Below, piece after piece: positions 54,410-63,278 of a stretch of 64,000 nt of DNA (position 1 is its first letter; every line of letters begins with the position of its first letter). Source of the stretch: JAJPKK01 sp963844635 (lineage in GTDB: Bacteria > Pseudomonadota > Alphaproteobacteria > Rhizobiales > Xanthobacteraceae); the NCBI GenBank assembly GCA_963844635.1, contig CAWJPD010000003.1, positions 124,001 to 188,000 of the forward strand, written 5' to 3'. Made by a program: the position numbers and the translations under genes. Under the pieces are notes generated by a model. It did no database searches, was not told where the DNA came from, and saw nothing but the letters and a program-made list of their open reading frames with translations.

Positions 54410-55154
54410 GATGGTTCCACGACAGACGCCACTGGCCGGTCGGGCCGCGGCGGTTTTTGACAAGCGAAAGCGCAAAGGTTGCAGGCCCGAGGCCGCCGAA
54501 GTGGTCGCTTTCGCTGCGACCGGCGGCCACCTCCCAGCGCGTTACCGCCGTGCTCGGCAAGGAGCAGACATTGTCGCGCAGGATGAGACCGATCCCACCG
54601 TCCCCATGAGCGGCAAGCGAGAGACGGCGCATCGCCGTGAGATCGGTCGCCGTGCTTGGAAGCTCGGCCACGACGGCGCCTGCTGCCGGACATTTGAGCG
54701 CTTCCTCCATCGCCCATAAGGCATCGCCGGGACGAGGCGCGCGCAGAATGACAATGCTTTCCATCGGAAAGCCGATGAGATCGAGGCCCGGGCCATAGAG
54801 CGCGCCGGCCTCCGCAGCGGTGAAATCCGGCTGAATCCAAACCACCTGCCGGAGGTGAGCCGCGGGGACAGCGTGGCCATCCCCGGCCTGGTTCTTTCCA
54901 CTGCCTGTCCCGGCTTCGCCGTCCGCAGCGAGCGCCAAGGCAAGAAGGGTCAGGACAAAACCGGTCGCCGCTCCGCGATGGAGCGGATGGGCCGGGCTGA
55001 TTTCATGGATTCCTTCGCTGGCAAGGCCGCCGCCCAGGGCATGGTCAAGCGAAGCCACCCCAAGGCCGATCAGGCGCCCCTGGCTGGAAAGAGGCGAGCA
55101 GTCGCCAACGACGCGTCGCAACGCGTGCACGGCTTCGGCCGGTACGGCAGGCAT
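54303..55154 (-). CDS. imuA: ImuA, RecA-like SOS mutagenesis accessory protein
   Basis: This 283-residue protein heads the imuA-imuB-dnaE2 operon. It resembles RecA/SulA-like ImuA proteins: LGVASLDHALGGGLASEGIH corresponds to the RecA N-terminal strand-turn, QVVWIQPDFTAAEAGALYGPGL to the ATPase core, and LRDNVCSLPSTAVTRWEVAA and WRLSWNHHERAF to the C-terminal part. ATG 55154 lies 35 bases from the SOS box. Its 3' end overlaps imuB by about 107 bases; the last 35 codons after NHHERAF may be an overrun rather than native ending. The protein supports translesion synthesis with ImuB and DnaE2. Confidence 0.9.
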   Translation of the reverse strand: MPAVPAEAVHALRRVVGDCSPLSSQGRLIGLGVASLDHALGGGLASEGIHEISPAHPLHRGAATGFVLTLLALALAADGEAGTGSGKNQAGDGHAVPAAHLRQVVWIQPDFTAAEAGALYGPGLDLIGFPMESIVILRAPRPGDALWAMEEALKCPAAGAVVAELPSTATDLTAMRRLSLAAHGDGGIGLILRDNVCSLPSTAVTRWEVAAGRSESDHFGGLGPATFALSLVKNRRGPTGQWRLSWNHHERAFVLAPLPLPVAPAARDGSLAPLRVRAGRIYP

Positions 55155-55189
55155 GACCGATATCCATGATCTCTGATGTTTGCGCTTTT

Positions 55190-55204
55190 GTTCCTTATTT
55201 GTTC
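55190..55204 (-). promoter_or_regulatory. LexA (SOS) operator of imuA
   Basis: GTTC-CTTATTT-GTTC is an exact match to the alphaproteobacterial LexA box GTTC-N7-GTTC (direct repeat). It lies about 36 bases upstream of the imuA start, the expected place for LexA repression of the mutagenesis operon. Confidence 0.85.
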
Positions 55205-55475
55205 CATCGTTCTACAAGCCGCGATCTCTGTCAAGCCGAGTCGTTTCGTGGTGTTTTCGCCTACGGTTAAAGATTTCATCCTTGCTTCATCGACCACGGA
55301 AGATCTTCGCTGACGCGATCAATTATCCCGTCATGTCCGCAAGGCTTGCGCTGATCACAATAAGTTGGGCCATGGGCGGCTAACCAATGCCGGCGACCGA
55401 CGAACCTCCAGTCATCGATATGAACCGCGGTTTCTCAACCAAGCAGTTTTCAGAACCGCCCAGGAGGTCGCTCCA

Positions 55476-55694
55476 ATGAAACGCACACTGATCGCCCTCG
55501 CGTTTACCGTTACCGCCATCGGCACCCCGTTCGCGTTGACCAACGCCGTTTCAGCGGCGAATCCATCGATGTCTGCCACCCACCATGAAAATTTTTATGC
55601 GATGAGAATGGACAGCTGTCCCTACTATCCGTCTCCCGTGGTCTGTCGCAATCTGCAGCCGCAAGCCGGTACCAACGAGGCCACGAGCCAGTAA
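55476..55694 (+). CDS. Small exported protein of unknown function
   Basis: This 72-residue protein has a clear signal peptide (MKRTLIALAFTVTAIGTPFA) and a short mature part with two cysteines (MDSCPYYPSPVVCRN) that could form a disulfide. ATG 55476 follows AGGAGG by eight bases, which decides the start. No family is recognised. The 271-base gap between the SOS box and this gene shows no other feature. Confidence 0.6.
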   Translation: MKRTLIALAFTVTAIGTPFALTNAVSAANPSMSATHHENFYAMRMDSCPYYPSPVVCRNLQPQAGTNEATSQ

Positions 55695-55828
55695 GGCGCC
55701 GTCCACACATACTGCGACGGTGCGGGTGACATTGTTTCACTTGGTCCCGGGCGGCAGGTGGTGGGGTCCTACGGAATCCTATCGCGCACAAAAACGTCGC
55801 GATTGATTCACTGATTTCCACACGGTCC

Positions 55829-55925
55829 TGAGCGGGAGGGGTCGAGGCTCGAATCGCCTCCCGCTCGGTCCCTTTGATACTGCGATGATCTTTGTCCGAA
55901 AGGTCTGCAATCTTGCGGGATCATG
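55829..55925. repeat. Dispersed ~100-bp repeat, inverted orientation
   Basis: This copy reads in the opposite direction: GAGCGGGAGGGGTCGAGGCT and GAATCGCCTCCCGCTC, then GATGATCTTTGTCCGAAAGG and CTTGCGGGATCATG. The remainder of 55695-56075 has no other recognised feature. Confidence 0.75.
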
Positions 55926-56075
55926 GGGCTAACTGCACATTCATGAAATTCGACCCTTCGAGAACGCGATAGCGCGCTAACGCGCCGCAGGTTGCCGCAA
56001 ATACGTGCAATTCGTGGCTAGGTTGCTGTAAGACTAGGCAACGCAACCGTTCAATTGCGAAAACGAGGGGCGTTT

Positions 56076-56345
56076 ATGAAGAGCTTGATACTAGCCGGAA
56101 TAGCCTTTTCAGCCGTGTTCGTCAGTTCGGGGCAGGCGCGTGCCGTCACGAATTACCCGTGGTGCATCATTTCGAACAACCGCGGCATGGACTGTGTCTT
56201 TTCCAGCCGTGCCCAATGCGACGCCGATGGCAGGAACCGGGGCTTTGGCGGCAATTGCCGCCCCAATCCAGATTATAAGCCTGGGCTTCCCTCGGTCTTG
56301 CCGAGTGGCCCTAAACCGCCGAGGCCGGGTGCTCTGGGGCGCTAG
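56076..56345 (+). CDS. DUF3551 small exported protein
   Basis: This 89-residue protein has a signal peptide (LILAGIAFSAVFVSSGQARA) and the DUF3551 core: YPWCIISNNRGMDCVFSSRAQC followed by GGNCRPNPDY (quoted as its ends). Four cysteines in this spacing are typical of the family, which is abundant in Bradyrhizobium-like genomes and of unknown function. The ATG at 56076 is preferred over the upstream start at 56055 because the signal peptide then begins correctly. Confidence 0.82.
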   Translation: MKSLILAGIAFSAVFVSSGQARAVTNYPWCIISNNRGMDCVFSSRAQCDADGRNRGFGGNCRPNPDYKPGLPSVLPSGPKPPRPGALGR

Positions 56346-56430
56346 CGCATGATCCCGAAACGTTGCAGACCTTTCGGACAAAGATCATGCGCAAAATCAC
56401 CGCGTCGTCGAGCGCAGTCCGCGACGGATG
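56343..56430. repeat. Dispersed repeat (left hairpin half) with CGTCGTCGAGCGC extension
   Basis: AGCGCATGATCCCGAAACGT / ACCTTTCGGACAAAGATCATGCGC hairpin, then GTCGTCGAGCGCAGTCCGCG ACGGATG. The same extension occurs in the copy at 60023. Confidence 0.75.
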
Positions 56431-56476
56431 GGTGAAGGCAATCCAAGCGGGAATTCCAGCTGAACACCCTGCTCTA

Positions 56477-57355
56477 TCAAAAGTCGCGCTTTTCCGCTTC
56501 CGGCAGCGGCACCACGCCGTAACCGAAGAAAAACACGTTATTGGGTTCGCAGACATCCTCGACCAGAGTATTTTGGTGAATGCGTCGCCAATGCTGGATC
56601 GCCGACCACGGCATGTTGAAGGCACCAGGATCATCGACGGTGATTTTGACCTGCAATGTGTTGCCGCCGTCGATCAGTCCGAAATGCTCCACCACGTGGA
56701 GCTGATCGGTGTGAGGGGTGCGATAATTGTCAATGAATGTACGGTCGTTCAGGCCGATCGTATCGACAACCAACTCGCCCCTCTCGTAATGCCCAACCAA
56801 TTCGCCGTACCATGACGGCGTAACTTCCGCCGAATGCGGCACGTCGAGATAGATGTGCCGGATCTGGGCGTAGAGTTCGTTGACGATGACAACCTCCTTG
56901 GCGGTCTGGACGATGTGGACCGGTTGACCGCGATTATAGATGTCGAGGCCCGGAACGCCGGCAGGCCAGCAGCGCTCGCGCGCGATAAAGGGAACCTTGC
57001 CGGCGACCACGTCCTCATTGGCTTGGCGCATGCGCTCGGCCACCCAAGGTTTCAGGATCGGATTGGTCAGGTCGGCAATGCGGTAAGTCGGCTGCCCCTG
57101 GCCGTTGGGAACATAGGGATGAGCCTTGTCCGAGAGGACCGGGCCCGGGCCCGTGGCCGGCGGCAGGAAATCATCGCTTTGCGGCCGGTCCGAGGTCCAG
57201 GCCGTGAAGCTGTCCGGAGCAAAATTCGGGATACCGGCGTGGCTATCCTCGGCGGCCTGTGCCAGCAGCGTCGCGGCCGAACTTAAAAGGCCCGCGGCGG
57301 CACAGGTCAATGAAAGGCAAATCATCAGGCGCTCCGTTTTCAAATGCTTGGGCAC
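56477..57355 (-). CDS. Secreted hypothetical protein
   Basis: This 292-residue protein has an N-terminal signal peptide (MICLSLTCAAAGLLSSAATLL, about residues 11-31). The rest matches a widespread uncharacterised family of exported proteins in Acidobacteria and Hyphomicrobiales, with the recognisable blocks ARERCWPAGVPG, YGELVGHYERGELVVDTIGL, NDRTFIDNYRTPHTDQLHVV and KITVDDPGAFNMPW. No catalytic residues can be named. The frame is intact and the gene appears monocistronic, flanked by a repeat downstream. Confidence 0.7.
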   Translation of the reverse strand: MPKHLKTERLMICLSLTCAAAGLLSSAATLLAQAAEDSHAGIPNFAPDSFTAWTSDRPQSDDFLPPATGPGPVLSDKAHPYVPNGQGQPTYRIADLTNPILKPWVAERMRQANEDVVAGKVPFIARERCWPAGVPGLDIYNRGQPVHIVQTAKEVVIVNELYAQIRHIYLDVPHSAEVTPSWYGELVGHYERGELVVDTIGLNDRTFIDNYRTPHTDQLHVVEHFGLIDGGNTLQVKITVDDPGAFNMPWSAIQHWRRIHQNTLVEDVCEPNNVFFFGYGVVPLPEAEKRDF

Positions 57356-57641
57356 GATGCGCCTCCCATAGCACTTGCCGCGAACCCGCGGAACGGCACC
57401 TCCAGCTCCTTCTATTCGTCACCCGCCGAATGGGAGAAGTCTAACCGGCGACGCGGTCCGGCGCGCGGCTGCCTCGGGGTCGGGCGAGGACCACGTTGCG
57501 TGAGGAGACCTACGCGCAACGCAAAATACGTATTGTGGGTGGGCCTTGCGTCACCGCGGCGTCTGCCGTCAGATAGCAGGGGTATCGGCGGCCACAGACA
57601 AGTAGCCGCTTCGTGATCAGGGCGCGCATTGGACAGCCGGC

Positions 57642-58280
57642 ATGGATGGCTTTGAACTCTACGACCGGAACGAGCGCTTCGATCCTTTCACGGTGGTGCT
57701 GTTCAAGGCCTTGCAGGTCGTCGCTTTCCTGTTCTTCATCGCACTGCTCGCGCTTCATGCCGAGCCGAACCAGGGCAAGGTGGACAAGAGGGCCGAATTC
57801 ATCATCACCATGGATTGGCCGGACCGGCATCCCGATGACGTCGATCTTTATGTCCAGGACCCCGCTGGCAAGCTCGTCTGGTACAATCAGAAGGATGCCG
57901 GGCTGATGGTTCTGGAGCGCGACGATCGCGGCGATACCAACGATTTCACCATGGTCAATTCGCGCAAGGTCATCGCGCCGGGCCGTGAAGAAATGGTCAG
58001 CATTCGCGGCCTGATCCCGGGCGAATACACGGTGAACGTGCATCTCTACCATCACATCGCGAGCGAGCCGGTCCCGGTCTCGGTCAAGATCGAAAAGCTT
58101 AACCCGTCGCTGCAGGTCGTCGACTATCGCACCCTGCTGCTCGATCATACCGACGAGGAGAAGACCGTGTTGCGCTTCACTTTGAGCCAGGATGGCACCG
58201 TGCTGCGCACGAATGATGCGGAGAAGTCCCTGATCGACACGATCGCCTGGAAGAAGACATTTCGCAACATGCGGCGTTGA
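57642..58280 (+). CDS. Membrane-anchored protein with DUF2135/YfaP-like domain
   Basis: This 212-residue protein has one membrane segment (LFKALQVVAFLFFIALLAL, about residues 20-38) and an external beta-sandwich-like domain. DWPDRHPDDVDLYVQDPAGK, YNQKDAGLMVLERDDRG and GEYTVNVHLYHH resemble DUF2135/YfaP-type modules, which bind or assist envelope components. The resemblance is from pattern only. The preceding 57356-57641 region has no recognised feature. Confidence 0.55.
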   Translation: MDGFELYDRNERFDPFTVVLFKALQVVAFLFFIALLALHAEPNQGKVDKRAEFIITMDWPDRHPDDVDLYVQDPAGKLVWYNQKDAGLMVLERDDRGDTNDFTMVNSRKVIAPGREEMVSIRGLIPGEYTVNVHLYHHIASEPVPVSVKIEKLNPSLQVVDYRTLLLDHTDEEKTVLRFTLSQDGTVLRTNDAEKSLIDTIAWKKTFRNMRR

Positions 58281-58402
58281 CGAGCGATGCGGCACGACGC
58301 AGGGACCCCGCGACGGGATTGATGAACCTCGATTTCTGCATGTAATAAGAGAAACTCGGCGCCAAGCCCGGCGCCGTCCCCGCAAGAGCGCAAGTCGATG
58401 CG

Positions 58403-59302
58403 ATGAAGCCGCCTCCCTTCAGCTATCATGACCCCAAGACGGTCGCGGAGGTGGTCGGCCTGCTGTCGACGCTGGAAAACGCCAAACTATTGGCGGGCGG
58501 ACAGTCGCTGATGCCGATGCTCAACTTCCGCTACGTTCAGCCGGATCACATCATCGACCTCAACCGCGTCGAAGGTTTGGCCTATCTTCGCGAAACCCCC
58601 GACGGCATGGAGGTCGGGGCAATGACGCGCCAGCGCGACCTGGAATTCTCCGACCTGGTGGCCCGGCGTTTCCCGCTCATGCACGAGGCGATCGCGCTGA
58701 TCGGGCATCGGCAAACCCGCAACCGCGGCACCATTGGCGGTTCGCTCTGCCATCTCGACCCGTCCGCCGAGCTGGTCTCCTGCGCGATGACGCTCGATGC
58801 TACCGTGGTTGTTGCCGGTCCCGCCGGCGAACGCACCATCGCCTTCGCCGATTTCCCGATCGGCTATTTGACCTCGGCGGTCGAGCCGACCGAAGTCCTC
58901 ACCGCGATCCGCTTTCGTGCCTGGCCACCCGGCCACGGCTACGCCTTCGTCGAGTTTGCGCGGCGACACGGCGATTTCGCCATCGTGTCGGCGGCGGTCC
59001 TGATCGAGACCGATGCGGCCGGCGGGGTCACTCGCGCGGCCGTCACGCTCGGCGGTATGGGAATCGCACCGGTGCGGGCGCAGGCGCTCGAAAAAGCGCT
59101 GATCGGCAAGGTGCCGGATGCCGCGTTCTTGCGAGAAGCGTGCGAAACCTGCCGCAGCTTCGAGGCGCTCGACGATGTCCACGCGCCGGCATCGTACCGC
59201 CAGCACCTCGCGACCGTGATGTCGCGCCGGGCCTTGGAGAAGGCCTTTGCGCGTGCAACCGGCCGCGTACCGGCGGGCACGGTCCCCGCGGCGATAACAT
59301 AG
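58403..59302 (+). CDS. FAD-binding medium subunit of a xanthine dehydrogenase/CODH-family enzyme
   Basis: This 299-residue subunit resembles CoxM/CutM. The FAD-binding signature LLAGGQSLMPMLNFR lies at about residues 30-44, and the second FAD loop TRNRGTIGGSLCHLDPSAEL at about 108-127. In such enzymes it shuttles electrons between the iron-sulfur and an external acceptor. It precedes a [2Fe-2S] subunit by eight bases. No large molybdopterin subunit follows or precedes, so the operon is incomplete here. Confidence 0.88.
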   Translation: MKPPPFSYHDPKTVAEVVGLLSTLENAKLLAGGQSLMPMLNFRYVQPDHIIDLNRVEGLAYLRETPDGMEVGAMTRQRDLEFSDLVARRFPLMHEAIALIGHRQTRNRGTIGGSLCHLDPSAELVSCAMTLDATVVVAGPAGERTIAFADFPIGYLTSAVEPTEVLTAIRFRAWPPGHGYAFVEFARRHGDFAIVSAAVLIETDAAGGVTRAAVTLGGMGIAPVRAQALEKALIGKVPDAAFLREACETCRSFEALDDVHAPASYRQHLATVMSRRALEKAFARATGRVPAGTVPAAIT

Positions 59303-59310
59303 GTGCCACC

Positions 59311-59808
<498 letters not shown>

Positions 59809-60022
59809 CCGGCGGCATCGCGGGGAAATCCTGCTCGCCTCGGCGGACAAGCCGTTCCGCGCCAGCGGTCGGTTCCGGTTGGGTGCGGCCACGATACAAA
59901 ACCGATGAAACCGATCATGCGGCCGCACCGAAAGTGTATGTCGCATTCGACACCTTCCAGAACCGCCTCGATACGCCGACAAATACATCGTCAGGCCAGA
60001 AATTCAGCAGCCCGCTGAATTA

Positions 60023-60163
60023 ACGCATGATCCCGTAAAGTTGCAGACTTTCGGACAAGATCATGCGCAAATCATCAACGCATCCGTCGTCGAGCGCGGT
60101 CCGCGACGGATGCGCAAAAGAGATCGAGCGGGAGGCGATTCAAACTGAACGCGTCACGCTCTA
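60023..60163. repeat. Dispersed repeat with inserted GCATCCGTCGTCGAGCGC extension
   Basis: Hairpin ACGCATGATCCCGTAAAGTT / GACTTTCGGACAAGATCATGCG, then CATCCGTCGTCGAGCGCGGT, then the right half GAGCGGGAGGCGATTCAAAC and GCGTCACGCTCTAA. The upstream 59809-60022 stretch has no gene or recognised feature. Confidence 0.75.
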
Positions 60164-60197
60164 AAGGCCCTGGCTGGGCAGTCGCGACGCAACATTT

Positions 60198-60881
60198 TCA
60201 CAGGTCGAGCTCGCCCTCGATCTCGGTTCTCTTCTCGAGGCAGTAATAACCTGCAAAACAACTCACCACCGCGCCACGTATCCAATATGAAAGAATGCGG
60301 CTCACATTTTCTCGAGAAATCCCAGCCATTGCGGCGAGATCGTTTTGCGTCACCTTCTGTCGGATCACGATGCGGCCGCTGCCGACATCGCGGCCGAAAG
60401 CCTCGGCCAGGCTCAAGAGGACGCGCGCCACCCGCCCTCTCAGCGACATGAAGGTCGCAGCCACCAGCGCATCATTGGTGGCCCGCAAACGACGCGCCAG
60501 CAATATCATTCCGTGCCGGTAAAGCTCGGGATGTGCGTTCGCGAAAGCCTCGAAGTCGGCGCTGCTGATAAAGCACAGCTTCGATTGCTGCAGCGCCTCC
60601 ACCGAGGTGGACCGTGGCGCGCCATCAAGCATCGACATCTCGCCGACAAGGGAACCGGGACCGAGAATGGCAAGAATTCGCTCGCTGCCCGCAGCGGAGG
60701 TGATGCTGACTTTGAGCAGACCCTCGTCGAGCCGGTAGCAGCCGTCCGAGTGGTCGCCGGCCAGGAACAGGGACCGCTTGGCTTCGAGCGAAATTGTGCG
60801 ACCTTTGGCGAACAAGTTGGAGACAAGCTCTGTCGGTAGGGCCGAAAGCACATGGTCGGCGCGAGGGGGCGGGGTCGCCAT
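60198..60881 (-). CDS. Crp/Fnr family transcriptional regulator
   Basis: This 227-residue protein has an N-terminal cyclic-nucleotide-binding-like domain (LFLAGDHSDGCYRLDEGLLK ... GSLVGEMSMLDGAPRST, its ends quoted) and a C-terminal winged HTH (VTQNDLAAMAGISRENVSRIL). The GEMSMLDG(x)PRS pattern is close to the cAMP-binding motif, but the ligand here is uncertain. No cysteine cluster for an FNR iron-sulfur centre is seen. It is divergent from the glycine-rich exported protein gene across about 415 bases in which no specific operator was recognised. Confidence 0.85.
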   Translation of the reverse strand: MATPPPRADHVLSALPTELVSNLFAKGRTISLEAKRSLFLAGDHSDGCYRLDEGLLKVSITSAAGSERILAILGPGSLVGEMSMLDGAPRSTSVEALQQSKLCFISSADFEAFANAHPELYRHGMILLARRLRATNDALVAATFMSLRGRVARVLLSLAEAFGRDVGSGRIVIRQKVTQNDLAAMAGISRENVSRILSYWIRGAVVSCFAGYYCLEKRTEIEGELDL

Positions 60882-61297
60882 GAGAGGCCGTCCGGGTCAA
60901 ATTGCAGTTTCAGTATACCGGATCGGAATCGCGCGTGCGCGCCTTCCGGTGGAAGATGTCGCAGCGGCCTTCGTTCTACCGGCACCCTGGTTGCGTTGGT
61001 CTCTCGCCATCCTCGTACTTTCACGCCGGACGGTGGCTTGAGCACCGCACAACCGTCCCCTTAAGCAACCAGCGGATTTCTTCGAGGCGGCGCGCCAGCC
61101 ATTTTCCTCATCCACATGGGCGAGTTTGAAACGAATGCCTGCCCTCCCGCTGCCGCTGGAAGGTTGCCGGCAAGTCACTTGTATTTGTCACGATGTGGTT
61201 TCGACAAAGTTGTGATGCTCAGCACGTCTTCGACGGGTCGTCCCGAATACCAATGAGCGCAGGGCAATCACGCCCTTCATTGAAACAGGAGACGACC

Positions 61298-61771
61298 ATG
61301 TCTGTACGTCGATCAATGTTCGCGCTCGCAGCGCTCACCGCCGTCGCCACAGCAGCACTTTCTCCCACCAGCGCGTCAGCAGGCTGGGGGCACTTCGGAG
61401 GCGGCGGCTATCATGGAGGCTTCGGTGGCTACCATGGCAGCTTCGGCGGCTACCGCAGCGGCTGGAATCACTGGGGTTATGGCGATTGGAACCACTGGGG
61501 CTATCGGCACTATCGGTCCTATGGCTCATACGGGTCGTACGGGTACTATCAACCGGTCTACTCGGAGCCACCGACGTACTCGACGCCATCCGTCCCGGTC
61601 TATTCGGCGCCACCGCCTCCGATTGTCGTCGACCAGAAGGTCGTCGTCGAAGGTAACAATAACAGCGGCCCGTCTGTTGCCGACGAGCCGCCGCCCCCTC
61701 CACCGCCGCCGCCGCCGGCTCGCGTGAAGCAGAGAGTCTTCGTCGACGGCAACAACGGTCCGACGCGGTGA
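61298..61771 (+). CDS. Exported Gly/Tyr/Pro-rich repeat protein, copy 1
   Basis: This 157-residue protein has a signal peptide (SMFALAALTAVATAALSPTSASA), a Gly/His/Tyr-rich body with GGYHGGF/GGYHGSF repeats and WNHWGY motifs, and a Pro-rich tail ending RVFVDGNNGPTR. The nearly identical paralogue at 62694-63137 shares the same leader, body plan and tail. AGGAGAC lies before ATG 61298. Function is unknown; such proteins may be surface or envelope structural material. Confidence 0.72.
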   Translation: MSVRRSMFALAALTAVATAALSPTSASAGWGHFGGGGYHGGFGGYHGSFGGYRSGWNHWGYGDWNHWGYRHYRSYGSYGSYGYYQPVYSEPPTYSTPSVPVYSAPPPPIVVDQKVVVEGNNNSGPSVADEPPPPPPPPPPARVKQRVFVDGNNGPTR

Positions 61772-61845
61772 ACCACGAATGGCATGGTTGGGATCACCAT
61801 GCTCCTGCGGACACCGCCCAGTCTTGCTCAATCTCGCGAGCGACG

Positions 61846-61876
61846 GGCCGGACCTCTCCTGGTCCGGCCCGTTTCA
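61846..61876 (+). terminator. Terminator of glycine-rich gene copy 1
   Basis: GGGCCGGACC (61846-61855) pairs with GGTCCGGCCC (61862-61871) across a six-base loop and is followed by GTTTC. The same hairpin follows copy 2. Confidence 0.8.
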
Positions 61877-62365
61877 TTCGGCTCAACATTGACGGCCGAT
61901 TTCGGGACCCCGACCACCCGCGCAGCGTAAGGCGGACAGGAGTTACAGCAACCCGAAGCTTTTCGATGACTGAGGTCGGCTATTTGGGCCTAAAGCAGTT
62001 TAAGCCGTTGCAAGTTTTCCGTGGGCAGATTCCAGAGAACCTTCGTGCCGCGCAGGTCAGACCCAACCGGTCTCGGTCTCCGCTTCGACCAGCTGCGCCG
62101 CATTAGCGATACTCGACAAAAATGTCGATGACACTCGCGATATTCACAATGAACTTTGTTTTTGTCACGATAACCTCCCGCTAGGGAGGCAACGCTTCCC
62201 GGTCTCTTTTCACAAAATATAGATGCCAAATTCTTTTTTTGAAACCGACACCGGCAATGCGCTGAACAAGCTGGTTACAGGCATCTCCTCGACTGCGGTT
62301 TGGGCAGCGTGCCGTACACGGAGACCTGTTACTTACTTTGCGCGGATCGTCATTGACGTTTGGGG

Positions 62366-62484
62366 CGCACGATCCCGAAAAGCTGCAGATACTGCGGACA
62401 AAGACCATCCGCAAAATCCAAGATCATGCGTAAAGTCAAAGGGAATTCAGCGGGGAATGGTTCAAGCGCAACGCATCCCGCTCC
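62366..62484. repeat. Divergent copy of the dispersed ~100-bp repeat
   Basis: CACGATCCCGAAAAGCTGCA / CTGCGGACAAAGACCATCCG hairpin, then ATTCAGCGGGGAATGGTTCA and ACGCATCCCGCTCC. It lies within the 922-base gap between the two glycine-rich genes; apart from the copy-1 terminator and this repeat no gene is supported there. Confidence 0.65.
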
Positions 62485-62693
62485 GGGACTGAAGCGAGTG
62501 ACAGGGCGGCGTCTTTCCGGCTTCTATCCACGACATAGCGCTGACCAATGTATCGGGCCCTCTTGCGGCTTGTATGTGCTTTCGTCGTGCGATTCGAAGA
62601 AAACGTGATGCTCAGCACATCTTCGAGGAGCCGTCCTGAATATAACAACAAGCGAAGGGCAATCACGCTCTTCACTTGAAGCAGGAGACCACC

Positions 62694-63137
62694 ATGTTTG
62701 TACGTAAATCATTGTTCGCGCTCGCAGCGCTCACCGCCGTTGCCACAGCGGCACTATCTCCCACCAGCGCGTCCGCCGGCTGGGGGCGCTTCGGAGGCGG
62801 CGGCTACCATGAAGGCTTCGGCGGCAACCATGGCGGCTGGAACCACTGGGGCTATGGTTCGAACCACTGCTGCTATCGATACTATGGGTCCTATGGCTCA
62901 TATAGGTCCTACGGGTACTCTTACCCGGTCTACTCGGCGCCTGCCACATACTCGGCGCCATCCGCCCCGATCTATTCGGCGCCACCGCCTCCGATCGTCG
63001 TGGATCAGAAGGTCGTCGTCGAAGGTAACAACAACAGCGGGCCGCCTGTTGCCGACGAGCCGCCTGCGCCGCCGCCACCGCCGGCTCGTGTGAACCAGAG
63101 AGTCTTCGTCGATGGCAACAACGGCCCGACGCGCTGA
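62694..63137 (+). CDS. Exported Gly/Tyr/Pro-rich repeat protein, copy 2
   Basis: This 147-residue paralogue of the protein at 61298 has the same signal peptide (SLFALAALTAVATAALSPTSASA), WNHWGY motif, YSAP repeats and tail RVFVDGNNGPTR. It is ten residues shorter in the body and shorter in the proline run. Upstream DNA (GTGATGCTCAGCAC and TTCGA around 62608) and the downstream terminator hairpin are also shared, so the unit was duplicated with its regulatory flanks. Function unknown. Confidence 0.72.
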   Translation: MFVRKSLFALAALTAVATAALSPTSASAGWGRFGGGGYHEGFGGNHGGWNHWGYGSNHCCYRYYGSYGSYRSYGYSYPVYSAPATYSAPSAPIYSAPPPPIVVDQKVVVEGNNNSGPPVADEPPAPPPPPARVNQRVFVDGNNGPTR

Positions 63138-63208
63138 ACCAGAATGGCAGGGTTGGGATTCATCATGCTCCGGCGGACGCCGCCAATCTGCTCGAAATCG
63201 CGAGTACC

Positions 63209-63237
63209 GGCCGGACCTCTCCTGGTCCGGCCCGTTT
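63209..63237 (+). terminator. Terminator of glycine-rich gene copy 2
   Basis: GGCCGGACC (63209-63217) pairs with GGTCCGGCC (63224-63232), followed by CGTTTC. The sequence is almost identical to the copy-1 terminator. Confidence 0.8.
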
Positions 63238-63278
63238 CAAAACCCTCGACGGGATCGCCGCGGCGTGAGGAAGTAGAC

